Source: Nymphaea colorata (Eukaryota > Streptophyta > Magnoliopsida > Nymphaeales > Nymphaeaceae). Taken from it: a DNA stretch of 64,000 bases. The notes under the pieces were generated by a model that did not search any database, was not told where the DNA came from, and was given only the letters and a program-made list of their open reading frames with translations. The translations under genes were made by a program, and so were the position numbers. Positions within the stretch are counted from its first letter, which is position 1, and each line of letters opens with the position of its first letter. Below are positions 22,100 to 32,104 of the stretch, piece by piece. The DNA is taken from contig NC_045139.1 in NCBI RefSeq assembly GCF_008831285.2, positions 24,160,412-24,224,411 on the forward strand. Direction: 5' to 3'.

Positions 22100-22602
22100 G
22101 AAAGCATGTGACCTCAAATGAAAAGAGATAGAAGTAAGACAAACGATCAGATCTTAAATTCCGATCAAGTTTTAACTTGCAATTGCTTTCTCATGGTATG
22201 GAGTTTACCGCTTGGTAAAGGCCGATTTGGCAAGTGGACTGTTGTGAATCACATAGAAAAATCATTTGAAGAAAAAGTGAAAGATATAAAAATCTAAAAA
22301 CACTTATTAGGCATTTGAATGACAGTATCATCAATTAACACACCTTTGTAAAAACTTGGTTCTATGAAGATGAAGTTTTTAATGGTTTTGAAAACTTGGG
22401 ATTAAGATTGGTAGAAGGTGCTATGCCTTGCATGTAGAGGTGGATGTTCTTGCATGTTGAACATGCTGATGATGCGTTTTGAGTTTGAATTTCTATGGGT
22501 GTTACTCCTTTGGACTTCAAAAAGTAGCATGTACGATACTCGAGTTAAAAGGTGTATAGCATAGGATCACTCAAGTCTTGAGACAATAGACTCACGGCCT
22601 GG
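22100..22602. other. Non-coding, with a dispersed repeat
   Basis: The stretch 22498-22580 (GGGTGTTACTCC, AAAAAGTAGCATGTACGA, then a segment about a list of ACTC/AAG) resembles 46145-46230 (AAAAAGTGGCATGCACGA). No gene otherwise. Confidence 0.45.
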
Positions 22603-23290
22603 GTGAAGAAAGGGTTTCGACCTCTTCCTACGGTCTTCTACGGGGGGACGCCTGCTAAGAAGCATCGGGCTCACGAAATCACCGCCTCTGCATCATCGAT
22701 CACAGTGGAGAAGAATGTCGCCCTCGAAACACAGGGCGATGCTTCCGGTACACGTGGTGAGAAGGCGGAGTGGCTGCATTTCGTCGGTGTGGGCGGCAAC
22801 GGCCTGTCAGGCATCGCGATGGTCGCTCTGCGGCAGGCAAGCGACTCGTTCTCTTTCTCTATGCGATGAGTGTTTCTATGTTGCTTAAACGCGAACCCAG
22901 AGGGAATATTTATACGGACTCTTGTTCTTAGGTTCTTCATAACTTCATCTCCGGTTGCCTTTTTTGTTTGAAGAAATCAAAACAAGAATGAATCAGTTTC
23001 ACTTTTTCTAGGGTCCTTACGTGTGTTTCTCTCTTTTCTACATTGATTTGGGTTGCTATGTTGATAGCAGAAAACTTTTTAAAAGGGAAAGTTGAATGGT
23101 AATTGCAGGGGTTCAAGGTCTTCTGCTTGGATTGAAGAAAGCAGGGGAAACATTGCACCGGGGCCACTCATCGTCAAATTTGGTGACTACGATGGATTGG
23201 TTGCACCTGCTGTAGTCATCAAGTCTAATGCGTTTCCTGCTAACGACAAGAGATTGTGCAGGCAAAGGCAACTGGCATACCTGTGTTAGT
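22603..23290 (+). pseudogene. Mur-ligase (MurC-like) gene, two decayed exons
   Basis: The first exon (about 22660-22836) ends with EWLHFVGVGGNGLSGIAMVA, the glycine-rich nucleotide-fold start of UDP-N-acetylmuramate--alanine ligases (family pattern HF.G.GG.GMSGIA). After an intron of roughly 270 bp, the second exon (about 23105-23286) reads GLKKAGETLHRGHSSSNL and GLVAPAVVIKSNAFPANDK, then EIVQAKATGIPVL, matching the next strands of the same domain. These pieces are in three different frames, so at least two indels break the exon. The donor after exon 1 looks like GC and not GT. The ATP-binding and ligase domains are absent. Such proteins in plants are thought to be plastid-targeted relatives of peptidoglycan synthesis enzymes; that is family knowledge and not shown here. 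Confidence 0.72.
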
Positions 23291-23432
23291 GTAACCTAAT
23301 GTTTCCTTTTTTCCTGTTTGATCTTCTTCTCTTGCTGACTTTTGCTGTGAAGTGTAGTAATTCCTGATATTGCTACTTCGTACTAAATTCAAGTATTGTT
23401 TCTAGAATGACATGCATTTGATTTCTTGACAA

Positions 23433-23668
23433 CAATGCAGCTTGTTGACATTTCTGTTAGAATTATGAGATTATCTGAAATTTATGCCATTGATGTCCAT
23501 TATACTTGTATTCTTGATGGAGAAGAAATTTTGTATCGGGTTCATGTTTACAATGCAGTTTGTTGACATTTTTGTTAGAATTATGAGATTATCTGAAATT
23601 TATGCCATCGATGTCCATTATACTTGTATTCTTGATGGAGAAGAAATTTTGTATGGGGTTCATGTTTC
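23433..23668. repeat. Tandem duplication, two 118-bp units
   Basis: Unit 1 starts at CAATGCAGCTTGTTGACATT (23433) and unit 2 at CAATGCAGTTTGTTGACATT (23551). The copies are nearly identical, including ATTCTTGATGGAGAAGAAAT. No function seen. Confidence 0.92.
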
Positions 23669-24011
23669 GCTATATTAGTATCCTTAATGGAGAAAGAATT
23701 GTTAGATGGAATGCGGATTGATGCTTCCAGTTCTTACTGGTGATGATGGGATTCAATGGACCCCTAGTGGTAGTAATGATTCTGAATCTATGATTATAAT
23801 ACATGTTGAATGTGGAAACAATTTGGAGAATGTTTTGAATCTTTTGTTATCAGGGTGATTAAGTCGCATTCAGCTTCGTCCTTTAGGCCCCGTTTGATAG
23901 GCGGGGTAAATGGGGCCCCGCGGTTGAAATGTGTACGGGCGGGTGAAATTTCACCCACCCGACGAAACAACCATCAAACACAAAAAAAAATTTCTCATTT
24001 TCTTTAAAAGA

Positions 24012-24081
24012 GAGCGGTTGAAATTTCAACCGCTCAAAAGTTCGAGCTCGGACTTTCGAGCGGTTGAAATTTCAACCGCTC
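24012..24081. repeat. Two identical 24-bp perfect palindromes, subterminal
   Basis: GAGCGGTTGAAA followed by its reverse complement occurs at 24012-24035 and again at 24058-24081; the second extends to 26 bp (24057-24082). A related 16-bp palindrome, GGGTGAAATTTCACCC, is at 23941-23956. They lie 55-195 bp inside the left end, where transposase-binding motifs are expected. Confidence 0.85.
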
Positions 24082-24421
24082 GAGTTTTTGTTTCGGGCAC
24101 TCAAGCAACCCGACTTCCCTCTGCTGCTCCTCGTCCCTCCTGCTTCTCACCGTGGCATAAGCGTTCACTCCCACCGTCGCTGCTGTGCATTATCCTCTCC
24201 GTTGCGCCGCCGCATCTCCGCCATCGCCTCTCTGCTCCTCCGTCGGTATGCTTTCTCCCTTTCTCTATCTGATGCCTTCCCTTTCTCTTATGCCCTAAGA
24301 TGATGTTTTGTATGGCAGGGAAGACATACGCATAGATTTGGGCGTTTTCTTGTTTGCTTGTCCCCCTCTGCTGTCTCTCTATCTCTCTCGCTTCTCCTTC
24401 TTGGAGATTTGGGCGTTTTCC

Positions 24422-25603
24422 TTAATGCTATTTACCCAAAAGGACTTGGGCATTTTTGACGTATTGGTATGTTTTACACTTGTTGGTTGGGAGTTTCCTC
24501 GTTTCTGCAACAACCCTTTCATTATTTTTGACGTATTGTTTCTTATTGAGTGCATTATTCATTTTTATGCAAGCGAACCATTTTTTTTCCCTTTCTTCCT
24601 GTCTACTGGGAAATGCTACAACGGTGGACAACTGGGAGAACTGCTAAGCACTCACTCTCTGTGTCTCGAGGTGAAATCATGTTTGTTGGATGCATCTGCT
24701 GGCTTGTCTAGTTGATTTATGAAGTACTGTCATTGCAAATTGTAAACCTGCATTAGCTTCCCCTGTTCTTGAATGGAATGGATTATCTAGAAGCCAGCTT
24801 GTAAGCCATCGTCATACTTTATGTCTTTATCCCTATCCTTAATCTGAAGCTATTAAACACCCTCCAGTTTTCCATTCCTTAGCATTGGAGGAAGAATAGA
24901 TCAGGTTGTTCCATCTCCATTCTGCAATAGCTATCTCCATTCACAATCTCAATCCACTGACAATGTGAGCTGATGAACGTAATATGGCTAAGAGAACAAC
25001 TTGGATGCTTCCATTGGATATTCCATCTGAATGTGAATTTGATCTGTCAGATTCGTCGACAAAACCCACTTTTTTGTTAGTAATCAAAGGTCGAATTTGG
25101 TACACGATTTTGTTACTGAATCGACAGATTGCGCCGGATTTGGTTTTGTTTTGTATTTCATGGTTCTGAATGCAAATCTGTGTATTACCAAGCAACAGAC
25201 GGGAGGAACACGTTGACAGAGAAAGAAAAAGGAAAAGTTAGAGAAAACCATTGTGAGAGAAAGAGAAAGGAAAACCAGGACTGCAACTGCTTTATTTATC
25301 AAAGAATGTAACTTTGGGAAAATGAAAAGGAAGGAAGGGGAAAAGTGTTCTATTTAATGCTATTTACCCAAAAGGACTTGGGCATTTTTGACGTATTGGT
25401 ATGTTTTACACTTGTTGGTTGGGAGTTTCCTCGTTTCTGCAACAACCCTAGCTGGTGGCAACTAGTTTAGTATTTAGTCTTTCATACTTAATGGAATTAT
25501 TCATTTTTATGCAAGCGAACCATTTTTTTCTCCCTTTCTTCCTGTCTACTGGGAAATGCCACAACGGTGGACAACTGGGAGAACTGCTAAGCACTCACTC
25601 TCT
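24422..25603. repeat. Direct repeat of about 240 bp inside the Harbinger 5' region
   Basis: Segment 24422-24660 recurs at 25354-25603. Shared blocks include TTAATGCTATTTACCCAAAA, GGGCATTTTTGACGTATTGG and ACAACGGTGGACAACTGGGA. The second copy lacks part of the middle. It lies upstream of the Myb-like gene, in what should be 5' UTR or intron. Confidence 0.85.
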
Positions 25604-26439
25604 TAGCCCTTTCTTCCTGTCTTCAGGTTGTTTCATCTTGTCAGAATAAATATGATTTACGTAAAGGATTTTCCCTGCAACACACACATTGCTTTACTGA
25701 AAAGTGGTTTTACAGTTCGCTCCTTTGATTCCATTTGATTTTTGCCTGTATTTTGAAGGTTCTAAACTGATATTGCTAAGGTTAAATTGTTTGATTGGAA
25801 AACGTCTTAGTTCATAATGCCGGGCCGCTTCTAATGAGAAATTTCCTGCTGCCGTGTGGATGCTATTTTTCTTTTCTTTGTGGAAGTTATTCAATAGTTT
25901 GCATGTGTGCTTTCTTTTGCTGCTGGAATATTTCTACAAGAACCTAGTGATTGCATATTGACTGTCTTGAGGCTTAACTACTATCAACTGAATGATGCAG
26001 TTTGTGATTAAATAATGCTGCATAATTCTAAATAAAGGTTTCCTAGTCAATAAGGGTTGTAGTCAACGGTGATACTTGGTTACAAGAGTGAGTGTTCATG
26101 TTTGAGTAACCTCAAAACAACCTCAGGAGATTAATAGATAAGTTAGATTGCTAGTACATTGGCATGACAGTCAGTTATTGATTATTACCACTTAACCTGT
26201 TAACTTACACACTCACTCTCCATTAGTCACTCTCTAACATTGCAGCGAGAGTGAGGACTTCAATTCTAGAAGAATATTTGAGATCTGTTCATTAAACAAC
26301 ATTCCTTAATATCCCTACTAATATTTTTTTACCTTTTGTTCATGTTGTTGTTCATGCTAGATTTTAACTGTTGTTCATGCTGTTGTTCATGCTAGATTTA
26401 TAAAACTGTTAGTGAAGAATTATTATACAAAACGTTACC

Positions 26440-27423
26440 ATGGAAGATAGTGGTCATTCAAGAGAAAATTTGACGTGGACTGAACCACAAATGGACCACT
26501 TAGTCCAGCTTCTTGTGGAGCAGTCACGCATACCTGGCATGAAATCCGGCGTAGGTTTGAAGCCCAAACCATACACAGCTGTTGAAAAAGGAATGATGGA
26601 TAGATTCGGTCCAGAATTCACGAAAGACAAAATAAAAAACAAATTGAAGTATTCCAAACCCAACTTGACAGTGATGAAAGAACTGTTGAACACAAGTGGG
26701 TTTGGCTACGACCCAATTAACAAATGCATTGAGGTCGACCCCCAAGTATGGAACGACTATGTTCAGGTAAATTATAAAATTAATTCTGTTAGGTTTTGTC
26801 TCACATGTATTTGCTTGTGCAATATTTGAACACATGAATTTTTTCAGAAATATCCAAATAGGAAAAAGTACAGAGGGCCAAAAGTATGGAGATACTATGA
26901 TGAGTTCGCCGAGGTATATGGCGAATCTCATGCAACTGGGCAAAACGCAGTAACATTAAACAACGTGCTAGAAGCTGAGACTGAATCACTCCCATCTACA
27001 CCTGCTTTCCAGAATTCACCTTCGTACATGCAGTTTGACAGTGAACAGTCATTTACATAGACGCCAAATGATGGTACACCCCTACAATCGCCACTACCTA
27101 CAACTCCTACAACTGAGAATCCGACAACCAATACAAGTTCACGTAGGTCAAAACGGAATAGGTCAACCAATGATGACATGTATTACAATTTGTTGAATGG
27201 TATAGTTAAAAATGTGGACGCCCTAACACATACTTCTAGAGGGTTTCAATATGCCAAATGTTGTGAAATTTTACAAAAGATGGTGGACACAGGGCTACTA
27301 GATAGTCATACAAGACTGCTGAGTCTGGACCTGTTAGGAGAGGGAACGAATTCCATGATCTTTCTCAACGTTCCACCTGAAGACCGGCTAACATGGTTGT
27401 CGCGTAGACTTGGTACTTTATAG
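26440..27423 (+). pseudogene. Harbinger Myb/SANT-like accessory protein gene
   Basis: Exon 1 is 26440-26766; an intron 26767-26847 (GTAAAT...TTTCAG) separates it from exon 2 (26848-27423). The frame joins correctly (DYVQ then KYPNRKKYRGPKVW). The N-terminal half is a Myb/SANT-like DNA-binding domain: WTEPQMDHLVQLL, FTKDKIKNKLKYSK, GFGYDPINKCIEVDPQVW and YDEFAEVYG. The C-terminal half is Ser/Thr/Pro-rich and ends WLSRRLGTL. A TAG at 27058-27060 interrupts exon 2 in frame. In PIF/Harbinger elements this protein helps transposase enter the nucleus and bind the ends. The truncated product would still carry the whole Myb domain. Confidence 0.9.
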
Positions 27424-27670
27424 GTAAGATTCCATATTTGTTAGTAGAATTATTTGTATGATTCATTTGGCACAATAACAATTGTTGTATGTTTTTCTTA
27501 TAATTCCATGATCTTCCATGTAGTGTGAAATTGTTGTTATTGAAGCAATCTGTTTATGTTCTTCATCATCATATTGTCCTGCAATCCTTTCTTTTTTGTT
27601 GTGCTGAAACACATGTTGGAAATTATGTTATTCAATAAACATCCTTACATGTACATGCAGTTTAGTCAAA

Positions 27671-29099
27671 ATGATTGATGTTGACATGTTCGAAGATGAC
27701 GATGAACGAGTGCTTTTCATCATTCGAATGGTTTTTGTGTTTGTCTTCTTTTGGTTAAAAGACCAACCATCATCTAGGAGGATTGTTCATCCATTTCGAG
27801 ATGCTGGTACATCTTTTGTCCAACTTATGCTTCACGGTCATCCTAGAAATTGTTTGGACTTACTCCGTATGTAAGGGCATACATATATGAGACTGTGTAA
27901 CATTCTAAGGGATAGAAATTTGTTAGAGGATGCTCGTGACATTACCGTAGAAGAACAAGTAGCTATATTGCTTTTGACAATTGGACATAATGAACGGAAT
28001 CGTGCTGTTCAAAATACGTTTCAACATTCCGGACAAACAATAAGTAAATATGTCAGCCTAGTGCTACGAGCGATATGTATACTGGGTAAGGATTACGTTT
28101 GGCGGCCCAATGATGAGATGATGCCAGCACATATTCGACATTCTAAACGATTCTTTCCATATTTTGAGGTAATTTCATTATTTCATCATCTTGAACTCAA
28201 CATGACACATACAACAAGACAAACTACAACATGACTAACTAGTTGCCTTGTCATATAGAATTGTTTAGGAGCAATCGATGGCACACATATACCTGCATGG
28301 GTCCCAGCTTCAGATCAAGCAAGGTTTCGCAATAGAAAAGGTTTCGTTTCTCAAAACGTCATGGTTGTAGTCGGATTAGATACTAGATTCCACTACGTTT
28401 TGGCTGGATGGGAAGGAAGTGCAACAGACTCAAGAGTATTGTACAATGCACTAGATCATGAAACAGACCCATTTGTTGTCCCAGAAGGTACGTAGTTCCA
28501 CCAACCAATTCACTCTTTTAAGAAGCAAGTATCAATGTAGAAATAAATTTTGTTCAATTGTAGGAAAATTTTATCTGGCTGATGGGGGGTATCCAAACAT
28601 TGTCGGCTTGCTTACACCTTATCGAGGACATCGTTATCATATGTCTGAGTTTAACACTCGGGGAGCACGCTCACCTAGAACAGAAGAAGAATTATTCAAC
28701 CATAGGCATTCATCACTCTGAAATATAGTAGAAAGAACTTTTGGCATGTTGAAAGGTCGTTTTCCAATATTGAAAATGCAAGTTCAGTATCCATTCCAAA
28801 AACAAGCTCAAATCGTTCTTGCTACATGTGTATTGCACAACTTCGTAATTGAACACAATCCAAATGCCGAGCAATTTGATGATGAAGATGCACCTTCGAC
28901 TGATAACTTCGTCTTAAGCGAACCTGAAATTGCAAGCCAAACACATCAGCGAGGAAGCAACAATGCTTTGAGAGCAGCTATATCATCTCAAATGTTTACA
29001 GATTATCAATTGAATAGTAAGTTTGTTTATAAATGTTGACAACTTCTTCAGTTTGATTGTTTGACATTTGTTTTCTTTTCAACAGGACAACGAAGATGA
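27671..29099 (+). pseudogene. Harbinger DDE transposase gene (DDE_Tnp_4, HARBI1-like)
   Basis: Starts MIDVDMFEDDDE at 27671. Exons: 27671-28168, 28259-28487, 28564-29016 and 29086-29099, with GT-AG introns whose joins keep the frame. Catalytic residues are visible: first Asp in [10 protein letters not shown] (28277-28279), second Asp in YLADGGYPN (28581-28583), Glu in VERTFGMLKGRF (28731-28733). The N-terminal helical region contains EEQVAILLLTIGHN and the end is YQLNRQRR, usual for the family. Stops TAA 27872-27874 and TGA 28719-28721 (SSL then NIVERTF; most simply CGA to TGA) interrupt it. It would cut and paste elements with these ends; in its present form it cannot make full-length enzyme. 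Confidence 0.92.
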
Positions 29100-29422
29100 T
29101 GCCCCGCCGAAAGTACTATGTGGTTTTCGAAGGGCGTGAGCGAGGCATATATGACAGCTGGGAGCGGTGCCAACCATTAGTCTATCGGTACAAGGGTGCC
29201 ATCTTCAGATCGTTTGATTCCTTAGAAGTAGCAGAAAATCACATGCATGAGTATCTCCAGAACAAGTATGGTGTGCAAGTACGCAGGTCTCCACTCACTG
29301 AAGATGTCATTGCAAAGCATGATATAGAAGACATGAAGTTTGAAGAACGGAAGTGCAGCCACAAATGTTGGATTACTTGTTTTGTGATTACATGTTTTCT
29401 TTGTTGGATATGTACTCATTAA
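29096..29422 (+). CDS. Third Harbinger ORF: RNase H1/viroplasmin-type domain plus C-terminal hydrophobic segment
   Basis: A 108-codon ORF whose ATG overlaps the transposase stop codon (ATGA, 29096-29099). Residues 6-54 read KYYVVFEGRERGIYDSWERC, then a Tyr/Lys-Gly turn (YKGAIFRSF) and LEVAENHMHEYL. This is the fold signature of the RNase H1 N-terminal hybrid-binding domain, also found in caulimovirus viroplasmin (PF01693 type), which binds RNA/DNA hybrids or dsRNA. No RNase H catalytic domain follows. Residues 91-106 (CWITCFVITCFLCWIC) are a Cys-rich hydrophobic stretch that could be a tail anchor. The frame has no stop although both mobility genes in the same element do. Translation may need reinitiation or an alternative transcript. 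It could instead be a captured host gene fragment. Confidence 0.7.
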   Translation: MMPRRKYYVVFEGRERGIYDSWERCQPLVYRYKGAIFRSFDSLEVAENHMHEYLQNKYGVQVRRSPLTEDVIAKHDIEDMKFEERKCSHKCWITCFVITCFLCWICTH

Positions 29423-30016
29423 ACTTTTTTTTTTCTTCTTAGTAGAAAATACACTCTTTTGTGGATTCGTACTCATGTAACTTTTGTGGAGATGTACTTT
29501 AATGGATAAAACTTCGTTATGCTTTTAAAGTTCATTTCGTCAACAATTTTTGTTTAATGCTTTTGGGAATAAATATATAACTTTTGCTGTTGTAGATGCT
29601 CTCAAGAAGGTGCTTTCTGTTGTAATGTGTTGCTAGATATTTCTTTTTGCTTTTTGTTACATATATCATGTGAATGGTCGTCTCTTAATGAACTGGTTGT
29701 ATGGTGATTTGTTTTGGGATGATTCATGAAGAAATATATGGGTTCTGCAGTCCATTTTTTGTTTATTGGTTTTGGCTTGGTGGTGGTTCCATGAGGTGAT
29801 GATCTTTCTCGTTTGGTGGTGTGTTTGGGTAATCTGTACATATAAGAACCAGTGATAAGTGATGATCTTTCTCGTTAGATGTTTTGGCTTCTTGACACAA
29901 GCTTTTCTGGCATTCATTTGAGTGGTGATCTTTTGTTGTTTTGGAAGATCACATTCCTACTCCTTCCAACGTCAGATTGGAGAGGAGAAAAAAAAACAAC
30001 ATTTTCCAGGTTAAAT

Positions 30017-30215
30017 TTTTCCTGTGCATCAAACAGGGTTAAATTTACCACGTTAAATTCTTCATGTTCATCAAACAGGGTTAAATTTACCACGTTAAAT
30101 TTCACTCGACAATCAAACAGGCCTCGTTTTGGAAGAGGGTGAAATTTCATCCACTAAATTTTTCTAGAAAAATTTACCATGGTAAAATTACCGCGTTAAA
30201 TTTCACCCGCCCATC
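30017..30215. repeat. Right subterminal repeats of the Harbinger element
   Basis: ATCAAACAGGGTTAAATTTA occurs at about 30029 and 30077, with further ATCAAACAGG and TTAAATTTCAC(T/C)CG units before the terminal repeat. Each resembles the terminal GTTTGAT motif, so the right end holds four or five nested end-like sequences. Confidence 0.7.
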
Positions 30216-30228
30216 AAACGGGCCCTTA

Positions 30229-30501
30229 AGGACTTTGCTTTTTTGTTATTATTTTTTAAAGATTGTTACCGACTTTGGGGGATGATTTCAGGTTATATTA
30301 ATATTCTTCATGAACCACATAGTTGCATTACTGCATAGCATGCTTGTATACTGGTGCCTCAATTGTTGGTTTTCTAGCTTCTGTTCTTCTCAGTCAACTG
30401 AAGCTCCATCTACTGCATTGAATTAGTGTCAGGATTATATGATGGTCCTACATGGAGCTTGTGAATAGTATTACAAGGATATAATGTTAAAACTTTCATA
30501 A
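30229..30501. other. Spacer between two Harbinger-type elements
   Basis: About 270 bp of unremarkable AT-rich sequence; no gene. Confidence 0.55.
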
Positions 30502-31860
30502 GGCTGCGTTTGATTGCAAGGAAGAATTTAATGTGGTAAATTTACCATGGTAAATTTTTCTGAAAAAAAATACAGGATGAAATTTAACCCTCTTCCGATT
30601 TAAAGCCCTGTTTGATTGCATGGAAGTTTTTTGCAGGGTAAAATTATCTGTGTTTGATGCACATGGTAGTTTTTGCATGAGAAGCTTTTTTCTTGACCGT
30701 TAGAAATTATTGTTTTATTGGTTCTCCTCCAATTTCACGTGAGTAGAAATTGAAACTTTGAGATTTCCATCTTTTTCTCAAGAAAGGCCTTGCACAACAT
30801 AGAAACACTACACGCACGCAAATGAAGAAAAAATATAATTACAAAATAGAAAAATAACACATGAACGCACCAGAGCAAAGAAGACCTTTTCATACGAGTT
30901 TTCATACAACATCTAGTTAAAGTATTAACAAAGCATGAAACAACAGAAATAATAGGAGCAAGATGAAGTTGATCTTGCAAAAAGTAAAGGCATTCATGAT
31001 ATCAGCAAGTCCCATGAATCAAACTGAAAAAAACAGCAATTCACAATGTATTCCAGTCATTCACTGGGTTCCTCACAAAAGCATAGTAGGCACCCACCAA
31101 ACAGAGCATCAATGGAAGTGAAAAAAGGGGAATCGTGAGAGATGAGAGGAACGAGAGAGGGGAAGAGGCTCTGAGAGAGGCAGCGAGAGAGGAAAGGCTC
31201 TGAGAGAGGAGACGAACCAGAGAGGGGAAGAGGCGATAGAGGGGAAAGAGGCAACGAGAGCAATGGAAGTGAAAAAAGGGGAATCGTGAGAGAGGAGAGG
31301 AACGAGAGAGGGGAAGAGGCAGCGAGAGAGGAGAGGAACGAGAGAGGGGAAGAGGTGACAGAGGGGAAAGAGGCAGCGAGAGCAATGGAAGTGAAAAAAG
31401 GGGAATCGTGAGAGAGGAGAGGAACGAGAGAGGGGAAGAGGCGATGAGAGCAAGGGAAGTGAAAAAAGGGGAATCGTGAGAGAGGAGATGAACGAGAGAG
31501 GGGAAGAGGCGACAGAGGGGAAAGAGGCAGCGAGAGAGGAGAGGCTCTGAGAGAGGAGAGGAACGAGAGAAGGGAAGAGGCGACGGAGGGGAAAGAGGCA
31601 GCAAGAGAGGAGACGACTGAGAGAGGAGAAAAACGAGAGAGGGGAAGAGGCGACAGAGGGGAAAGAGCGGATGAAATTTACCCTCGTAAAAAGTTGGACG
31701 TCTCCGACTTTTTTGCGGATGAAATTTACCGCTGTCGTACCACTTTTGCGGGGTAAATTTCTCCGCGTTTGATGCACTCAACACCAAACAAGAAAAATTT
31801 AATGCGGCCGTACGAATTTCAACCGCTCCACCGGTTATCCCCTTGTAATCAAACGCAGCC
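30502..31860. mobile_element. Non-autonomous PIF/Harbinger-type element, 1.36 kb
   Basis: Ends GGCTGCGTTTGATTGCAAGG and, reverse-complemented, GGCTGCGTTTGATTACAAGG match at 19 of 20 positions. TAA flanks both ends (30499-30501 and 31861-31863), a TWA-type target duplication. The subterminal ACCATGGTAAATTT and ATTTCAACCGCTC motifs recur in the 6.3-kb element next door, so the two may share a transposase. A second end-like sequence (GCCCTGTTTGATTGCATGG) starts near 30606. The interior has no transposase and contains a polypurine minisatellite. Confidence 0.87.
31118..31668. repeat. Polypurine minisatellite
   Basis: About 550 bp made of shuffled units such as GAGAGGGGAAGAGGCGACAG, AGGGGAAAGAGGCAGCGAGA and AAAAAAGGGGAATCGTGAGA. 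The plus strand is almost all A and G. The Ser/Leu/Pro-rich reading frames on the minus strand across it (up to 248 codons) come from the repeat and are not called as genes. Confidence 0.9.
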
Positions 31861-31863
31861 TAA

Positions 31864-32104
31864 AGCAATTTTTTGCAGCAGCTAGATAACACCATATCAG
31901 AAGTTCTTGAAACTTAGGCTGCAATTATGTTCTTTAGATGCTTCCGGTGCTTGTGAAATCGTTTTCTAGCATAATTGCTAGATGGGTTGTGAATGCGTGT
32001 GTGTTTAAGTCATACTATTCTGTCACTTGGTTCACTTCAAGAGAGATTGCTGTGTTTTTAGTTGTTTTGTAAGATACTCACTCTTCAAGATACTGGCTTG
32101 TTCT
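31864..32104. other. Non-coding, nothing recognised
   Basis: No gene or repeat boundary seen. Confidence 0.45.

Larger units (their letters stand above)
23886..30225 (+). mobile_element. Complete PIF/Harbinger transposon, 6.3 kb
   Basis: Terminal inverted repeats GGCCCCGTTTGATAGGCGGG (left) and GGGCCCGTTTGATGGGCGGG (right, reverse complement) are flanked by TTA on both sides (23883-23885 and 30226-30228), the 3-bp target duplication typical of this superfamily. The interior holds a Myb/SANT-like gene (26440-27423), a DDE transposase (27671-29099) and a third ORF with a viroplasmin/RNase H1-type domain (29096-29422), all on the plus strand. Subterminal palindromes (24012-24081) and repeats (30017-30130) are candidate transposase-binding sites. 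Three nonsense codons in the two mobility genes make it non-autonomous now. Confidence 0.93.

Noticed and set aside
31041..31787. 248-codon Ser/Leu/Pro-rich ORF on the minus strand
   Set aside because: It is the translation of the polypurine minisatellite; three frames are open because the repeat lacks stop-forming bases.
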